NCBI GenBank assembly: GCA_046349255.1
Contig: JAXMCR010000003.1
Span: 62,001 to 126,000 of the forward strand
Reading direction: 5' to 3'
Length of the DNA stretch: 64,000 nucleotides
Source: DAIODI01 sp046349255
GTDB lineage: Bacteria > Pseudomonadota > Alphaproteobacteria > Rhizobiales > Aestuariivirgaceae
The notes under the pieces are model-generated. The model saw only the letters and a program-made list of their open reading frames with translations. It did not search any database and was not told the origin of the DNA. The position numbers and the translations under genes are program-made. Positions within the stretch are counted from its first letter, which is position 1; each line of letters begins with the position of its first letter. Below are positions 37,736-46,980 of the stretch, in pieces.

Positions 37736-38949
37736 AGCACCTGCTCGAGGTCGGCGATGATGTCGGCCGCGTCCTCGATGCCGACCGAGAAGCGGAACAC
37801 GCCCTCACCGGCGTAGGCGCGATAACGCGCCTCGGCGTCGGCGGAGAGGCGGAACGACGACTGCATCAGCGCTTCGGTCGGGATCCAGTAGACGAGGCTG
37901 CGATGGTGGCCGAGCGACACGGCGTAGTGCACGACCTTCAGGCGCTCCACCATGCGCGCCGCGACGAGATGGCCGGGCTCGTGCGTCTGGAAGGTCATCA
38001 TGCCGGAGAAGTTCTTCATCTGCCGCCGGGCAAGGTCGTGCTGGGGATGGGACGGCAGACCCGGATAGTGCACGCGCTTCACTTTCGGGTGCGCCTCGAG
38101 CCAGCGCCCCACGGCCATCGCGCTTTCCTCGTGCGCCTTCATGCGCAGCGGCAGCGTGGCGACGCCGCGCACGATGAGCCACGCGTTGAACGGCGAGAGC
38201 ACGCCGCCGTAATGCACCGTCGCCTCGAGGTTCAGCGCGTCGAGATCGTCCTTCCGGCCGGCGACTGCGCCGCCCATCGCGTCGCCGTGACCGCCGATGT
38301 ACTTCGTCAGCGAATGCACCACGAAGTCGGCGCCGAGCTTCAGGGGCTGCGTTGCAACCGGCGAGGCGAAGGTCGAATCGACGACGACGTCGCGCACGCC
38401 CCTGCCGTGCGCCAGCGTCGAGAGTGCGGCGATGTCGGAGAGCCGCATGATCGGGTTCGCCGGCGTCTCGATCCAGAGCATTTTCGTGGCGGGCCGGATC
38501 GCCTTCGCGACGAGGTCGAGGTCGGACGTGTCGATGGTCGAGACCTCGATTCCCCACCGTGGCAGACTGTCGCGGACCAGTTCGGCGGTGCCCACATAGT
38601 TCGCGTCCGACACGATGACGTGATCGCCCGACGACAGACGGCCCGCGAGCAGCGCGTGGCTTGCCGCCATGCCGGACGCGAACGCCAAGGCCGCCTCCGC
38701 ACCCTCCAGCACCGCTACCTTCGTCTCGAGCTGGTGGACGTTCGGATTGGAGAGGCGCGCGTAGACGTAGCCTTCGTAACCCTGTCTGTTTCTGGCCGAA
38801 AAGCCGGTCACTTCAGAGGGGGCGAACGTCGAGGACATGACCAGATTGGGCGAGGAGGCGCGGGTCACGGGGTCGATTCCCTCGCCCGCGTGCACCGCCA
38901 GCGTGCGCTCGCCCCAGCCGGCCGGCGTCTCGTTCCGGTTATCGCCCAT
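37732..38949 (-). CDS. Cys/Met metabolism PLP enzyme (cystathionine gamma-synthase family)
   Basis: 405 residues. Family marks are YARLSNPN (63-70), ALAFASGMAA, VVVDSTFASP and the PLP Lys216 in HSLTKYIGGHGD, close to the SxTKYxxGH signature. The family includes cystathionine synthases and lyases, methionine gamma-lyase and O-succinylhomoserine sulfhydrylase, and these cannot be separated by eye. The start at 38949 fits the family. It converges on pssA and is divergent from hpnO, so it gives little pathway context. Confidence 0.88.
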   Translation of the reverse strand: MGDNRNETPAGWGERTLAVHAGEGIDPVTRASSPNLVMSSTFAPSEVTGFSARNRQGYEGYVYARLSNPNVHQLETKVAVLEGAEAALAFASGMAASHALLAGRLSSGDHVIVSDANYVGTAELVRDSLPRWGIEVSTIDTSDLDLVAKAIRPATKMLWIETPANPIMRLSDIAALSTLAHGRGVRDVVVDSTFASPVATQPLKLGADFVVHSLTKYIGGHGDAMGGAVAGRKDDLDALNLEATVHYGGVLSPFNAWLIVRGVATLPLRMKAHEESAMAVGRWLEAHPKVKRVHYPGLPSHPQHDLARRQMKNFSGMMTFQTHEPGHLVAARMVERLKVVHYAVSLGHHRSLVYWIPTEALMQSSFRLSADAEARYRAYAGEGVFRFSVGIEDAADIIADLEQVL

Positions 38950-39138
38950 CGGTCGTCTCTCCCTGCAGCACTGCCCGTGTCGAGGCGCCTTGTACCGGGG
39001 CGGCAAGGCCCTGTCACGGAGGCCGCGCCATGGCAAAGCCGCAATTCCGGCCGAGCAGACCGGCATGGCGATCGGGGAGGCGCTTTTCTGCTGGCTCTGC
39101 TATAGCTTGCCGCGCTTTTGGACGAGGACGAAGAGGAC

Positions 39139-40542
39139 ATGCCAGTCGACATCCGCGCATTGGTTGCCGCGCACGCCCGGGAGGCCTCCGCCCTCTACGA
39201 GGAGCACGTCAACGGCAAGTTCGCGCGTGCGATGCGGATCATCGGGTTCGACCGCCCGTACGTGAAGGGGCAGGGGCCATACCTCTGGGATGCGAATGGG
39301 CGCCGCTACCTCGACATGCTGGCGGGCTACGGCGTGTTCAACGCCGGCCGCAACCACCCTGCGATTCGCCAGACGCTGATCGATTTCATGGAGTCCGACG
39401 TCTCGAGCCTCGTTCAGTTGGAAACGCCGGTGCTGTGCGGCCTTCTTGCGCGCGAACTGAAGGCGCGCATCGGCTACGGGCTCGAAAACGTATACTTCTG
39501 CTCGACCGGTGCGGAGGCGAACGAGACCGCCATCAAGTTCGCCCGCCGCGCCACTGGCCGGCCCCGCATCCTCTACGCGTCCTCCGCCTTCCACGGCCTC
39601 ACCACCGGTGCGCTGGCGCTGAACGGGGCGGAGGTTTTCCGGGAGGGATTCGGACCCTTCATCGACACAACGAAGGTTGCCTTCGGCGATCTCGATGCGC
39701 TCGAAGCCGAACTCCGCAAGGGCGACGTCGCCGCCTACTTCGTCGAGCCGATCCAGGGCAAGGGCGTGCACATCCCGCCGAAGGGATACCTCGCGGCGGC
39801 GTCCAGGCTGTGCCACCGCCACGGCGCGCTGTTCGTCGCCGACGAGGTGCAATGCGGCATGGGGCGCACGGGCAAATTCCTTGCGCTCCAGCACGAGGAG
39901 GGCGCCGAGCCCGACATGGTGCTCCTGTCGAAGTCGCTCTCCGGCGGCTACGTGCCTGTGGGCGCAGTGGTGGTGAAGCGACAGGTGTTCGACGCCACGT
40001 TCTCCTCGCTCGACCGGGCGGTCGTGCATTCCTCGACCTTCGGCAAGTCGAATTTCGCGATGGCCGCCGGCCTTGCCGCGCTCGCGGTCCTCGACGACGA
40101 ACGTCTGATGGACAACGCGGCGCGCATGGGGGATCTCCTCGGCGAGCGCCTTCGCGCCATGATGCCGCGCTACGAGTTCATGCGCGATGTCCGCTGGCGC
40201 GGGCTCATGGTGGGCATCGAGTTCGCGAAGCCGAAGTCCTTGAAGCTCAAGACCGCATGGAACGCCGTCCACACGCTGAACGCCGATCTCTTCTGCCAGG
40301 CGATCACCATACCGATGCTCGAGGACCACGGCATCCTCACGCAGGTCGCGGGCAACCGCATGACCACGATCAAGCTCATCCCGCCGCTTCTCATCACCGA
40401 AGCCGACGTCGACTGGTTCATCGAGGCCTTCGACAAGGTGATGGCGGACCTCCACCGGTTCCCCGGCCCCGCCTGGGAGAGCCTCACCCGCATCGCCAAG
40501 AACGCGCTCGCGCCCGCCTCGCGGCGCATCGCCGCCGAGTGA
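39139..40542 (+). CDS. hpnO: class III aminotransferase, probable hopanoid aminotransferase HpnO
   Basis: 467 residues. Class III fold with GAEANETAIKFARRATGRPRI, the Asp235-Glu236 pair in VADEVQCGMGRTG and PLP Lys265 in LLSKSLSGGYVPVGAV. The N-terminal ALYEEHVNGKFARAMRIIGFDRPY and the C-terminal HRFPGPAWESL look like HpnO, the enzyme that aminates the hopanoid side chain to give aminobacteriohopanetriol. Hopanoid genes hpnB, hpnH and hpnG lie just downstream, which strengthens the call. The ATG at 39139 follows GAGG; an upstream TTG is less likely. Alternative: an ornithine- or acetylornithine-type aminotransferase. Confidence 0.72.
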   Translation: MPVDIRALVAAHAREASALYEEHVNGKFARAMRIIGFDRPYVKGQGPYLWDANGRRYLDMLAGYGVFNAGRNHPAIRQTLIDFMESDVSSLVQLETPVLCGLLARELKARIGYGLENVYFCSTGAEANETAIKFARRATGRPRILYASSAFHGLTTGALALNGAEVFREGFGPFIDTTKVAFGDLDALEAELRKGDVAAYFVEPIQGKGVHIPPKGYLAAASRLCHRHGALFVADEVQCGMGRTGKFLALQHEEGAEPDMVLLSKSLSGGYVPVGAVVVKRQVFDATFSSLDRAVVHSSTFGKSNFAMAAGLAALAVLDDERLMDNAARMGDLLGERLRAMMPRYEFMRDVRWRGLMVGIEFAKPKSLKLKTAWNAVHTLNADLFCQAITIPMLEDHGILTQVAGNRMTTIKLIPPLLITEADVDWFIEAFDKVMADLHRFPGPAWESLTRIAKNALAPASRRIAAE

Positions 40543-40582
40543 CGGCGAGCGTCGCGCGCAGGAACACCGGAAGTCGCAGCCG

Positions 40583-43500
40583 ATGAACCACCGCTGGTTC
40601 AACGTTTCCGCTTGGTCGATCCATAATCCGTGGCCGGCCGCGATCCTGTTCGTCGCGCTCGTGTTCCTCGGGCTCTGGAGCTTCCAGAAGATGGCGGTCA
40701 CGCGCTACCCGGACGTCGACGTCCCGGTGGTGCTGCTGACCGTGGAACGGCCGGGCACGCCGGCCGCGACGCTCGAGGATCTGGTTGCCAAACCCCTGGA
40801 GCGTGAGCTGCGGGCGATCCCGCAGGCCAAGCACGTGCTGACCATGCTGTCGGAAGGGTTTGTCGCGATCACGGTCGAATTCCGTGTCGACAAACGGTCG
40901 TCGACGGCGCTCGCCGACGTCGAAGGCGTTTTCGAGAAACTGAAGGGCGAACTCCCGCCGGACCTCAAGAACCCGAAGATCGAGCTGATCGAAGTGACGG
41001 GTCCAGCCGGCCTCACCTACGCGGTCAAGTCCGCGAAGCTGACGCCCGAGGAACTCACCGGCTTTGTGCGCACGAAGGTGCTGCCTGTGCTCGACAAGCT
41101 GCCGGCGGTGTCGGACGTGGTGCTTTCGGGCGGGGCGAACAAGCAGGTTTCGGTGGCGCTCGATCCACGCAAGGTCGCCGAGAACGGCATCATGCTGGGC
41201 GACATCGCGAAGGCCGTGGCAGCGGTCGCGGCCAAGCCCGTGCCCGATGCCGACGGCGATCCCGAAAAGATCGCCGCCGCCATCGGCGCGCTGGAAGTGA
41301 CGACGAAGACCGGCCAGCCGATGAAGCTCGCCGACATCGCGACGATCGACACCGGCGACGCCGACTCGACGTCGTTCGCCATGGTCGACGGCAAGCCGGT
41401 GATCGCCGTCTCCGTCTACCAGGCGCGCGGCGCTTCCGACGTCGAGGTAGCGGACGAGGTGTCGACGCGCATCGCCGAGATCGCCAGGGCGAACCCCGAC
41501 GTCACCTTCGACCTCGTCGACAGTTCGGCGCCCTATACGCTCGGCAACTTCCATTCGGCCATGCACACGCTGTGGGAAGGGGCAATCCTCACCGTGTTGG
41601 TGGTGCTCCTCTTCCTGCGCAACGTCCGCGCCACGATCATCGCCGCGATCGCGTTGCCGCTTTCGATCATCCCCGCGTTTTGGGCGATGTCGCTCCTCGG
41701 CTTCTCGCTCAATCTCGTGACGCTGCTCGGCATCACCATCGTCACAGGCATCCTCGTCGACGACGCGATCGTCGAGATCGAGAACATCGTGCGCCACATG
41801 CGCATGGGGAAGTCCCCGCTCGTCGCCTCGCTCGAGGCAGCCGACGAGATCGGGCTCACCATCATCGCGATCTCGCTGACGATCGTCGCGGTATTCGTGC
41901 CCGTGTCGTTCATGAGCGGGCTTGCCGGGCGGTTCTTCACCCAGTTCGGACTGACCGTGTCAGTCGCGGTGATGTTCTCGCTCCTCGTGGCGCGGCTGAT
42001 CACGCCGGTGCTCACGGCCTACTTCCTGCACCCTTCCGACGCCGGCAATGGCGAGGAGGAGAAGCCGGGCGCCATCATGCGCGGCTACCTCGGACTCCTC
42101 AGGCGCGCGCTCGACTACCGCTACCTCACGGTGCTGCTGGGCCTGCTGATCTTCGGCGGCTCGATCTATGCAACCCGCTACCTGCCGTCCGGCCTCCTGC
42201 CGGCGGAAGACACCTCGCGCATCCTGATGAGCGTGCAGGTCGACGACTTCACCTCGATCTACGACACCGAGAACCTTGCGAAAAAGGTGACGGAGATCGT
42301 TCAGCGCCAGCCGGAGGTGAAGGCGGTCGCAGCGCGCGGCAGCATGTCCGGCGACCCGCGCGTGGCCAACATGGTGATCCACCTGAAGCCGCGCGCCGAT
42401 CGCACGCGGTCGCAGAAGCAGGTCGCGGCCGCCATCGCCGCCGACCTCGAGAAGGAGCAGGGACTGCACTACTGGTTCGTCAACGAGATGAGCGGCATCC
42501 GCGATCTCTCGCTGGCGATCGTCGGAGAGGACAGCGCTGCCGTCGCCGACGCTGCCCGCAAGCTTGAGGAGCAGGCTAAGTCGGTAAAGCAGATCCGCAA
42601 CGTGATCGCGACCGCCGCGCCGGAAATGCCGTCACTGCAGGTGAAGCTGAAGCCCGAGGAAATCGCCGCGAACGGGGTGTCCCGCGACAGCATCTTCGAC
42701 GCGCTGCGGATCGCCACGATCGGCGACACCGACACCGCGGTTCCCCGTGGCGATCCTTCCGGCGAAACCATCAAGGTGCGCCTCTCGGTCGATGCAGGCG
42801 GCGCCGAGCAGGCGGCTCAGTTCGACGACCGGCTCCTCCAGGCGCTGTTCGTCCCGACGAAATCGGGCGAGCGCCTGTCGATCGACAAGCTTGCTGCCGT
42901 CGACGTGGTCACCGGGCCGATCAGCCTCGCCCGCCGCAACGGCCTGCGCGTCGTATCGCTCGAGGCGGATCTCGCCCCCGGCGGATCGCTCGGCGATGCG
43001 ATCGAGGCGATCAAGGCGCTGCCGGCCGCGAAGACGCTGCCTGCCAGCGTGAAGATCGAGGAAGCGGGCGACGCAGAGACGATGAACGAGACGTTCCACA
43101 GTTTCGGCATCGCGATGGGGCTCGGCATCGCCGCGATGCTGACGATCCTGATCCTCCTGTTCCGCTCGGTTCTGCAGCCGGTCACGATCCTCGCGTCGCT
43201 GCCGCTGTCGATCGCGGGGGCGATCATCGCGCTCCTCCTCTTCTCGAAGGCGCTCGACATGCCGGTCATCATCGGCCTCCTGATGCTGATCGGCATCGTG
43301 ACGAAGAACGCGATCATGCTGGTCGACTTCGCGATGGCGGGCATGCGACGCGGCCTGAACCGCGGCGCGGCGTTGATCGACGCCGGTCAAAAGCGGGCGC
43401 GGCCGATCATCATGACGACCATCGCGATGGTGGCAGGCATGCTGCCAAGCGCGCTGGGCCTCGGCGAGGGCGGCGAGTTCCGGTCACCGATGGCGATCGC

Positions 43501-43618
43501 GGTGATCGGTGGCCTGGTGCTCTCGACGCTCCTGTCTCTGCTCTTCGTGCCGGCCATGTTCTCGATCATGGACGACCTCGGCCGGCTGTTCACCCGCCGG
43601 AAGGCGCAGCCCGCCTAG
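40583..43618 (+). CDS. RND-family efflux pump, inner-membrane subunit (HAE1 type)
   Basis: 1011 residues, with two large periplasmic loops and 12 membrane helices. The fourth helix carries the proton-relay pair Asp393-Asp394 in VTGILVDDAIVEIENI, and the second half has GLLMLIGIVTKNAIMLVDFA. This is the AcrB/MexB-like proton antiporter type. No adaptor (MFP) or outer-membrane channel gene is adjacent, so partners must be elsewhere. It follows hpnO by 40 bases and converges on hpnB. It is not HpnN, which is shorter and of the MmpL/HAE3-like type. Substrate unknown. Confidence 0.88.
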   Translation: MNHRWFNVSAWSIHNPWPAAILFVALVFLGLWSFQKMAVTRYPDVDVPVVLLTVERPGTPAATLEDLVAKPLERELRAIPQAKHVLTMLSEGFVAITVEFRVDKRSSTALADVEGVFEKLKGELPPDLKNPKIELIEVTGPAGLTYAVKSAKLTPEELTGFVRTKVLPVLDKLPAVSDVVLSGGANKQVSVALDPRKVAENGIMLGDIAKAVAAVAAKPVPDADGDPEKIAAAIGALEVTTKTGQPMKLADIATIDTGDADSTSFAMVDGKPVIAVSVYQARGASDVEVADEVSTRIAEIARANPDVTFDLVDSSAPYTLGNFHSAMHTLWEGAILTVLVVLLFLRNVRATIIAAIALPLSIIPAFWAMSLLGFSLNLVTLLGITIVTGILVDDAIVEIENIVRHMRMGKSPLVASLEAADEIGLTIIAISLTIVAVFVPVSFMSGLAGRFFTQFGLTVSVAVMFSLLVARLITPVLTAYFLHPSDAGNGEEEKPGAIMRGYLGLLRRALDYRYLTVLLGLLIFGGSIYATRYLPSGLLPAEDTSRILMSVQVDDFTSIYDTENLAKKVTEIVQRQPEVKAVAARGSMSGDPRVANMVIHLKPRADRTRSQKQVAAAIAADLEKEQGLHYWFVNEMSGIRDLSLAIVGEDSAAVADAARKLEEQAKSVKQIRNVIATAAPEMPSLQVKLKPEEIAANGVSRDSIFDALRIATIGDTDTAVPRGDPSGETIKVRLSVDAGGAEQAAQFDDRLLQALFVPTKSGERLSIDKLAAVDVVTGPISLARRNGLRVVSLEADLAPGGSLGDAIEAIKALPAAKTLPASVKIEEAGDAETMNETFHSFGIAMGLGIAAMLTILILLFRSVLQPVTILASLPLSIAGAIIALLLFSKALDMPVIIGLLMLIGIVTKNAIMLVDFAMAGMRRGLNRGAALIDAGQKRARPIIMTTIAMVAGMLPSALGLGEGGEFRSPMAIAVIGGLVLSTLLSLLFVPAMFSIMDDLGRLFTRRKAQPA

Positions 43619-44736
43619 CGCGCCGCCTGAACGCGGCCCTTCCAGTACCCGCCGCGGCCGCGCCAGTGGGCAAGTGCGGAGCGGACCGTCCACAGCGAGT
43701 AGAGAAGGGCGATCAGCGGCAGCGCAAGGCTCCAGCTCGGTGACACGCCATACCGGCGCGTCACCGGCACGAAGCTCACCGTCATCAGGATCCAGGCGAG
43801 GAGTGCCGCGGGGTCCCCGAAACCGATCTCGAGGATCGGTGGGGCAAGGAACGTCACCACCATGCCTGCAAGCGTGCCTGCCAGGATCAGCGGAGAGTAG
43901 CGCAGCTGCGCGTACGCTGAACGCGTGACCATCTGGGCGACCGGTTGCATCGTCTCGTACCGCCGAATGCTGCGCACCCGTTCCGTCAGGCCGAGCCAGA
44001 TCGGTCCCTGCATCTTGAGTCGTGCGCCCATCGCGCAATCGTCGATCAGCGCCCCCTTCACCGAGGCGATGCCGCCGGCGCGTTCGAGTGCCGTGCGGTT
44101 GGCAAGGAGGCAGCCGCCGGCCGCGGCCGCCTTGCGGCCGGGCCCATTCACCAGCCGAAACGGGTAGAGCATCTGGAAGAAGTAGATGAAGGCGGGGATC
44201 GTCGCCCGCTCGGCCAGGCTCTCACAATGGAGTTTCGCCATGAGCGAGGCCATCGCGAGGTTTCCCGCCTCGGCGCGCGCGACGAGCGACCGCACACTGT
44301 CTGGATCGTGCACGATGTCAGCGTCGGTCAGGAGCAGGTACTTCGGCGTATCTCCCGCCGCTGCGATGCCCTGTGACAGAGCCCAGAGCTTGCCCGTCCA
44401 GCCGGATGGCAGCGGAGCCCCTTGAAGGACTCGGAGGCGGCCGGAAAAGCGCGCCGCGGCAAGGGCGCGGGCGATGTCCCCCGTACCGTCGGTCGAGCCG
44501 TCGTCGACCAGGATGATGTGGAAGGGGCCCGGGTAATCCTGGTCGAGGAGGCTGCCGAGCGACTCGGCGATTACATCCGCCTCGTCGCGCGCCGGGACGA
44601 CCGCCGTCACCGCAGGCCAGCGCGCGGGGCCAGGCGGACCGGTTGCGTCATCTTCGCGCATCCGCCAGAAGTCGCCGCGGCCGAACAGCAGGCCCAGCCA
44701 AAGGAAAAGCACGAGAAAACCTGAACCCGTCAGCAT
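43615..44736 (-). CDS. hpnB: hopene-associated glycosyltransferase HpnB
   Basis: 373 residues from the ATG at 44736 (AAGGG upstream); a TTG 12 codons earlier is possible. A family-2 glycosyltransferase domain contains AVVPARDEADVIAESL, LVDDGSTDGTGDIA and the metal-binding LLTDADIVHDP, with hydrophobic segments at both ends that place it in the inner membrane. The pattern GWTGKLWALSQG and YFFQMLYPFRLVN matches HpnB, found with squalene-hopene cyclase gene sets. Donor and acceptor unproven. It converges on the RND gene with a CTAG overlap and is divergent from hpnH. Confidence 0.82.
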   Translation of the reverse strand: MLTGSGFLVLFLWLGLLFGRGDFWRMREDDATGPPGPARWPAVTAVVPARDEADVIAESLGSLLDQDYPGPFHIILVDDGSTDGTGDIARALAAARFSGRLRVLQGAPLPSGWTGKLWALSQGIAAAGDTPKYLLLTDADIVHDPDSVRSLVARAEAGNLAMASLMAKLHCESLAERATIPAFIYFFQMLYPFRLVNGPGRKAAAAGGCLLANRTALERAGGIASVKGALIDDCAMGARLKMQGPIWLGLTERVRSIRRYETMQPVAQMVTRSAYAQLRYSPLILAGTLAGMVVTFLAPPILEIGFGDPAALLAWILMTVSFVPVTRRYGVSPSWSLALPLIALLYSLWTVRSALAHWRGRGGYWKGRVQAAR

Positions 44737-44921
44737 GGCGCCCTTGAAACCGGCAGCCGCGACCCCCAGCAACTTGATCTAGCGCGCCTTCCGCTGCGTC
44801 ATGAAGCGGACAAAATGTAGCGGGATCACCATGCCGCAGCGCAACTTTGCGGCTGCGAAGGCATTGATCATCCGGTAGGGTTCCGGCACTAGAATAGCGT
44901 TTTCCCTAATAAAACCGGTTC

Positions 44922-44950
44922 TTGACCCTCTCCCCGCAACGCAATAACCC
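44922..44950 (+). promoter_or_regulatory. candidate promoter of hpnH
   Basis: -35 TTGACC (44922-44927), 17-base spacer and a poor -10 TAACCC (44945-44950), in the 259-base region shared with hpnB. The -35 and the spacing are good; the -10 is weak, so confidence is low. A second A/T-rich stretch (TAGAATAG, 44890-44897) might also serve. Confidence 0.35.
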
Positions 44951-44995
44951 AATGGCCTCGGATCTAATCCGACTCCAGCGATAAGGAATTCCCGC

Positions 44996-46138
44996 TTGTC
45001 CGACCCATTGATGCAGCAAGTCCGCGTCGGCGCTTACGTCATGAAGCAGCGCCTCAAAGGCAACAAGCGCTACCCGCTCGTCCTCATGCTCGAGCCGTTG
45101 TTCCGCTGCAACCTCGCGTGCGCCGGCTGCGGCAAGATCGATTACCCGAAGCCGATCCTCGACAAGCGCCTCTCGGTGCAGGAATGCCTCGACGCCGTCG
45201 ACGAGTGCGGCGCGCCGATCGTGGCGATCCCCGGTGGCGAGCCGCTGATCCACAAGGAGATCGGCGAGATCGTTGCCGGCATCGTGGCGCGCAAGAAGTA
45301 CGTGTCGCTGTGCACGAACGCCCTGCTGCTCGAAAAGAAGCTCGACCTGTTCAAGCCGTCGCCGTTCCTGTTCTTCTCCGTCCACCTCGACGGCATGAAG
45401 GAGCACCACGACAAGGCGGTGTGCCAGGACGGCGTGTTCGAACGCGCGGTCTCCGCGATCAAGGCCGCACAGGCGAAGGGCTTCCAGGTCAACGTCAACG
45501 CGACCGTGTTCGACAATCACGCGGCGGCAGATATTGCCCGCTTCCTCGACTACGCCAAGGAGCTCGGCGTCAACGTCTCGATCTCGCCGGGCTACGCCTA
45601 CGAGCGCGCGCCCGACCAGCAGCACTTCCTGAACCGCCGCAAGACCAAGGAGCTCTTCCGCGATGTGTTCCGGCTCGGCAAGGGCAAGAAGTGGACACTG
45701 TCGCACTCGGCGCTCTATCTCGACTTCCTCACCGGCAACCAGCAGTACACCTGCACGCCGTGGGGCATGCCGACGCGCAACGTGTTCGGCTGGCAGAAGC
45801 CCTGCTACCTCCTCGGCGAAGGCTACGTGAAGTCGTTCCGTGAACTGATGGAGACGACCGACTGGGATTCCTACGGCACCGGCCGCTACGAGAAGTGCGC
45901 GAACTGCATGGCGCATTGCGGCTACGAGCCGACGGCGGCGATGGACGCGGTGCTGAACCCGATCAAGGCGGCGATGGTCGCATTGCGCGGCCCCCGCACC
46001 GAAGGTCCGATGGCGCCGGAGATCGACCTGTCGCAGCAGCGCAAGGCCGACTACGGCCTGCACGAGAAGCACGTCGCGAAGGTGATGGCCGACATCCACC
46101 GGCCGGGCCCGCGCGAGGTGCGCGAAGCGGCGGAGTAA
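44996..46138 (+). CDS. hpnH: adenosyl-hopene transferase HpnH (radical SAM)
   Basis: 380 residues. The radical SAM motif is CNLACAGC (Cys38, 42, 45) within EPLFRCNLACAGCGKIDY, then IPGGEPLIHKEI, LFFSVHLDGMKEHHD and the C-terminal Cys-rich EKCANCMAHCGYEPTA. HpnH adds a 5'-deoxyadenosyl group to diploptene to give adenosylhopane, the committed step to elongated hopanoids. Start codon TTG at 44996 with AAGGA about eight bases upstream; an ATG at 45011 is the alternative. The nearby hpnG, encoding the next enzyme, is on the opposite strand nine bases away. Confidence 0.93.
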   Translation: MSDPLMQQVRVGAYVMKQRLKGNKRYPLVLMLEPLFRCNLACAGCGKIDYPKPILDKRLSVQECLDAVDECGAPIVAIPGGEPLIHKEIGEIVAGIVARKKYVSLCTNALLLEKKLDLFKPSPFLFFSVHLDGMKEHHDKAVCQDGVFERAVSAIKAAQAKGFQVNVNATVFDNHAAADIARFLDYAKELGVNVSISPGYAYERAPDQQHFLNRRKTKELFRDVFRLGKGKKWTLSHSALYLDFLTGNQQYTCTPWGMPTRNVFGWQKPCYLLGEGYVKSFRELMETTDWDSYGTGRYEKCANCMAHCGYEPTAAMDAVLNPIKAAMVALRGPRTEGPMAPEIDLSQQRKADYGLHEKHVAKVMADIHRPGPREVREAAE

Positions 46139-46147
46139 GCCCGCTCC

Positions 46148-46894
46148 TTATTCCCCAGAAAGCTGCGGCAGCGTACGCATCAGCACGCGCCGCAGGGCGC
46201 CGGTGGCAAGCGCCGACTGCCGGCCGAGTTCGCGGAACACCGACAGGCGCTCCTCGCGCGTGATCAGCGCCAGCAGGATGGGCGTAAGCGTCAGCCGTCC
46301 GTCTGCCGTCATCGCACGCGCCGCCGCTGCGGGGATAGCGGTGTCGGCCGTGTCGGAGATCGCCCGGATCGCGAGGAACGGCAGGCCGCGCCGTGCGGCG
46401 GCAAGCGCCAGCGCGTAGGACTCCATGTCGACCGCGTGGCCTCCGGAATCCTGGTGCAGCGTGGCCTTGTCGGCGGCCGACAGGAGCGGCGTGCGCGATG
46501 AGACGATGGGGCCGTCCGACAGCGCCACGCCTTCCGCATCTAGGACGGCCAGCATCGATCGCCACGCAGGATCGACGGGGAGGCGGTCGGACAGATCGCG
46601 AGCGCGGATATCACTCGGGATCACGACAGTGCCCGCCTTGAGCCCCGGGGCCAGCGCTCCGGCGAGCCCCAGGCTCGCAACCGCCGTTGCACCGTCTGCG
46701 ATGAGGCGTTCGACGGCAAGGTCCGGCCGGGGTGCCCCAGGGCCGGCGACGGCGATCGGCGGAACCTTCATCTTCAGCGCCCGCGCCGCCTTGCGGATCA
46801 GGTCCGCTTCCATCTGCAGGCCGGTCACGAAGCCGACGCGGCCTTGCACCCGCTCCGGCAGGCCGATTTGTGCGCCGAACTGGACGTCCCCCAT
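46148..46894 (-). CDS. hpnG: hopanoid-associated phosphorylase HpnG
   Basis: 248 residues with the purine-nucleoside phosphorylase fold: VGFVTGLQMEADLI at the start, AVASLGLAGALAPGLKAG, the active-site HAVDMESYALALAA and RAISDTADTAIP. HpnG removes adenine from adenosylhopane, giving ribosylhopane. The start at 46894 gives the usual N-terminus, though about 20 residues precede the core and MEADL could be an alternative start. It follows HpnH in the pathway and converges on hpnH with a 9-base gap. Confidence 0.85.
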   Translation of the reverse strand: MGDVQFGAQIGLPERVQGRVGFVTGLQMEADLIRKAARALKMKVPPIAVAGPGAPRPDLAVERLIADGATAVASLGLAGALAPGLKAGTVVIPSDIRARDLSDRLPVDPAWRSMLAVLDAEGVALSDGPIVSSRTPLLSAADKATLHQDSGGHAVDMESYALALAAARRGLPFLAIRAISDTADTAIPAAAARAMTADGRLTLTPILLALITREERLSVFRELGRQSALATGALRRVLMRTLPQLSGE

Positions 46895-46980
46895 GGATGA
46901 ACACGACCCTCCGGGGCGGCTTGCCCCGGCGCCCTTATAGGCCCCCACCTTGGCGCTGTCATGCGCCGGCGGCCTTACCC

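Noticed and set aside
40583..43618. HpnN hopanoid transporter
   Set aside because: At 1011 residues with an AcrB-like double loop and DD pair it fits HAE1 pumps; HpnN is shorter and of another RND branch.
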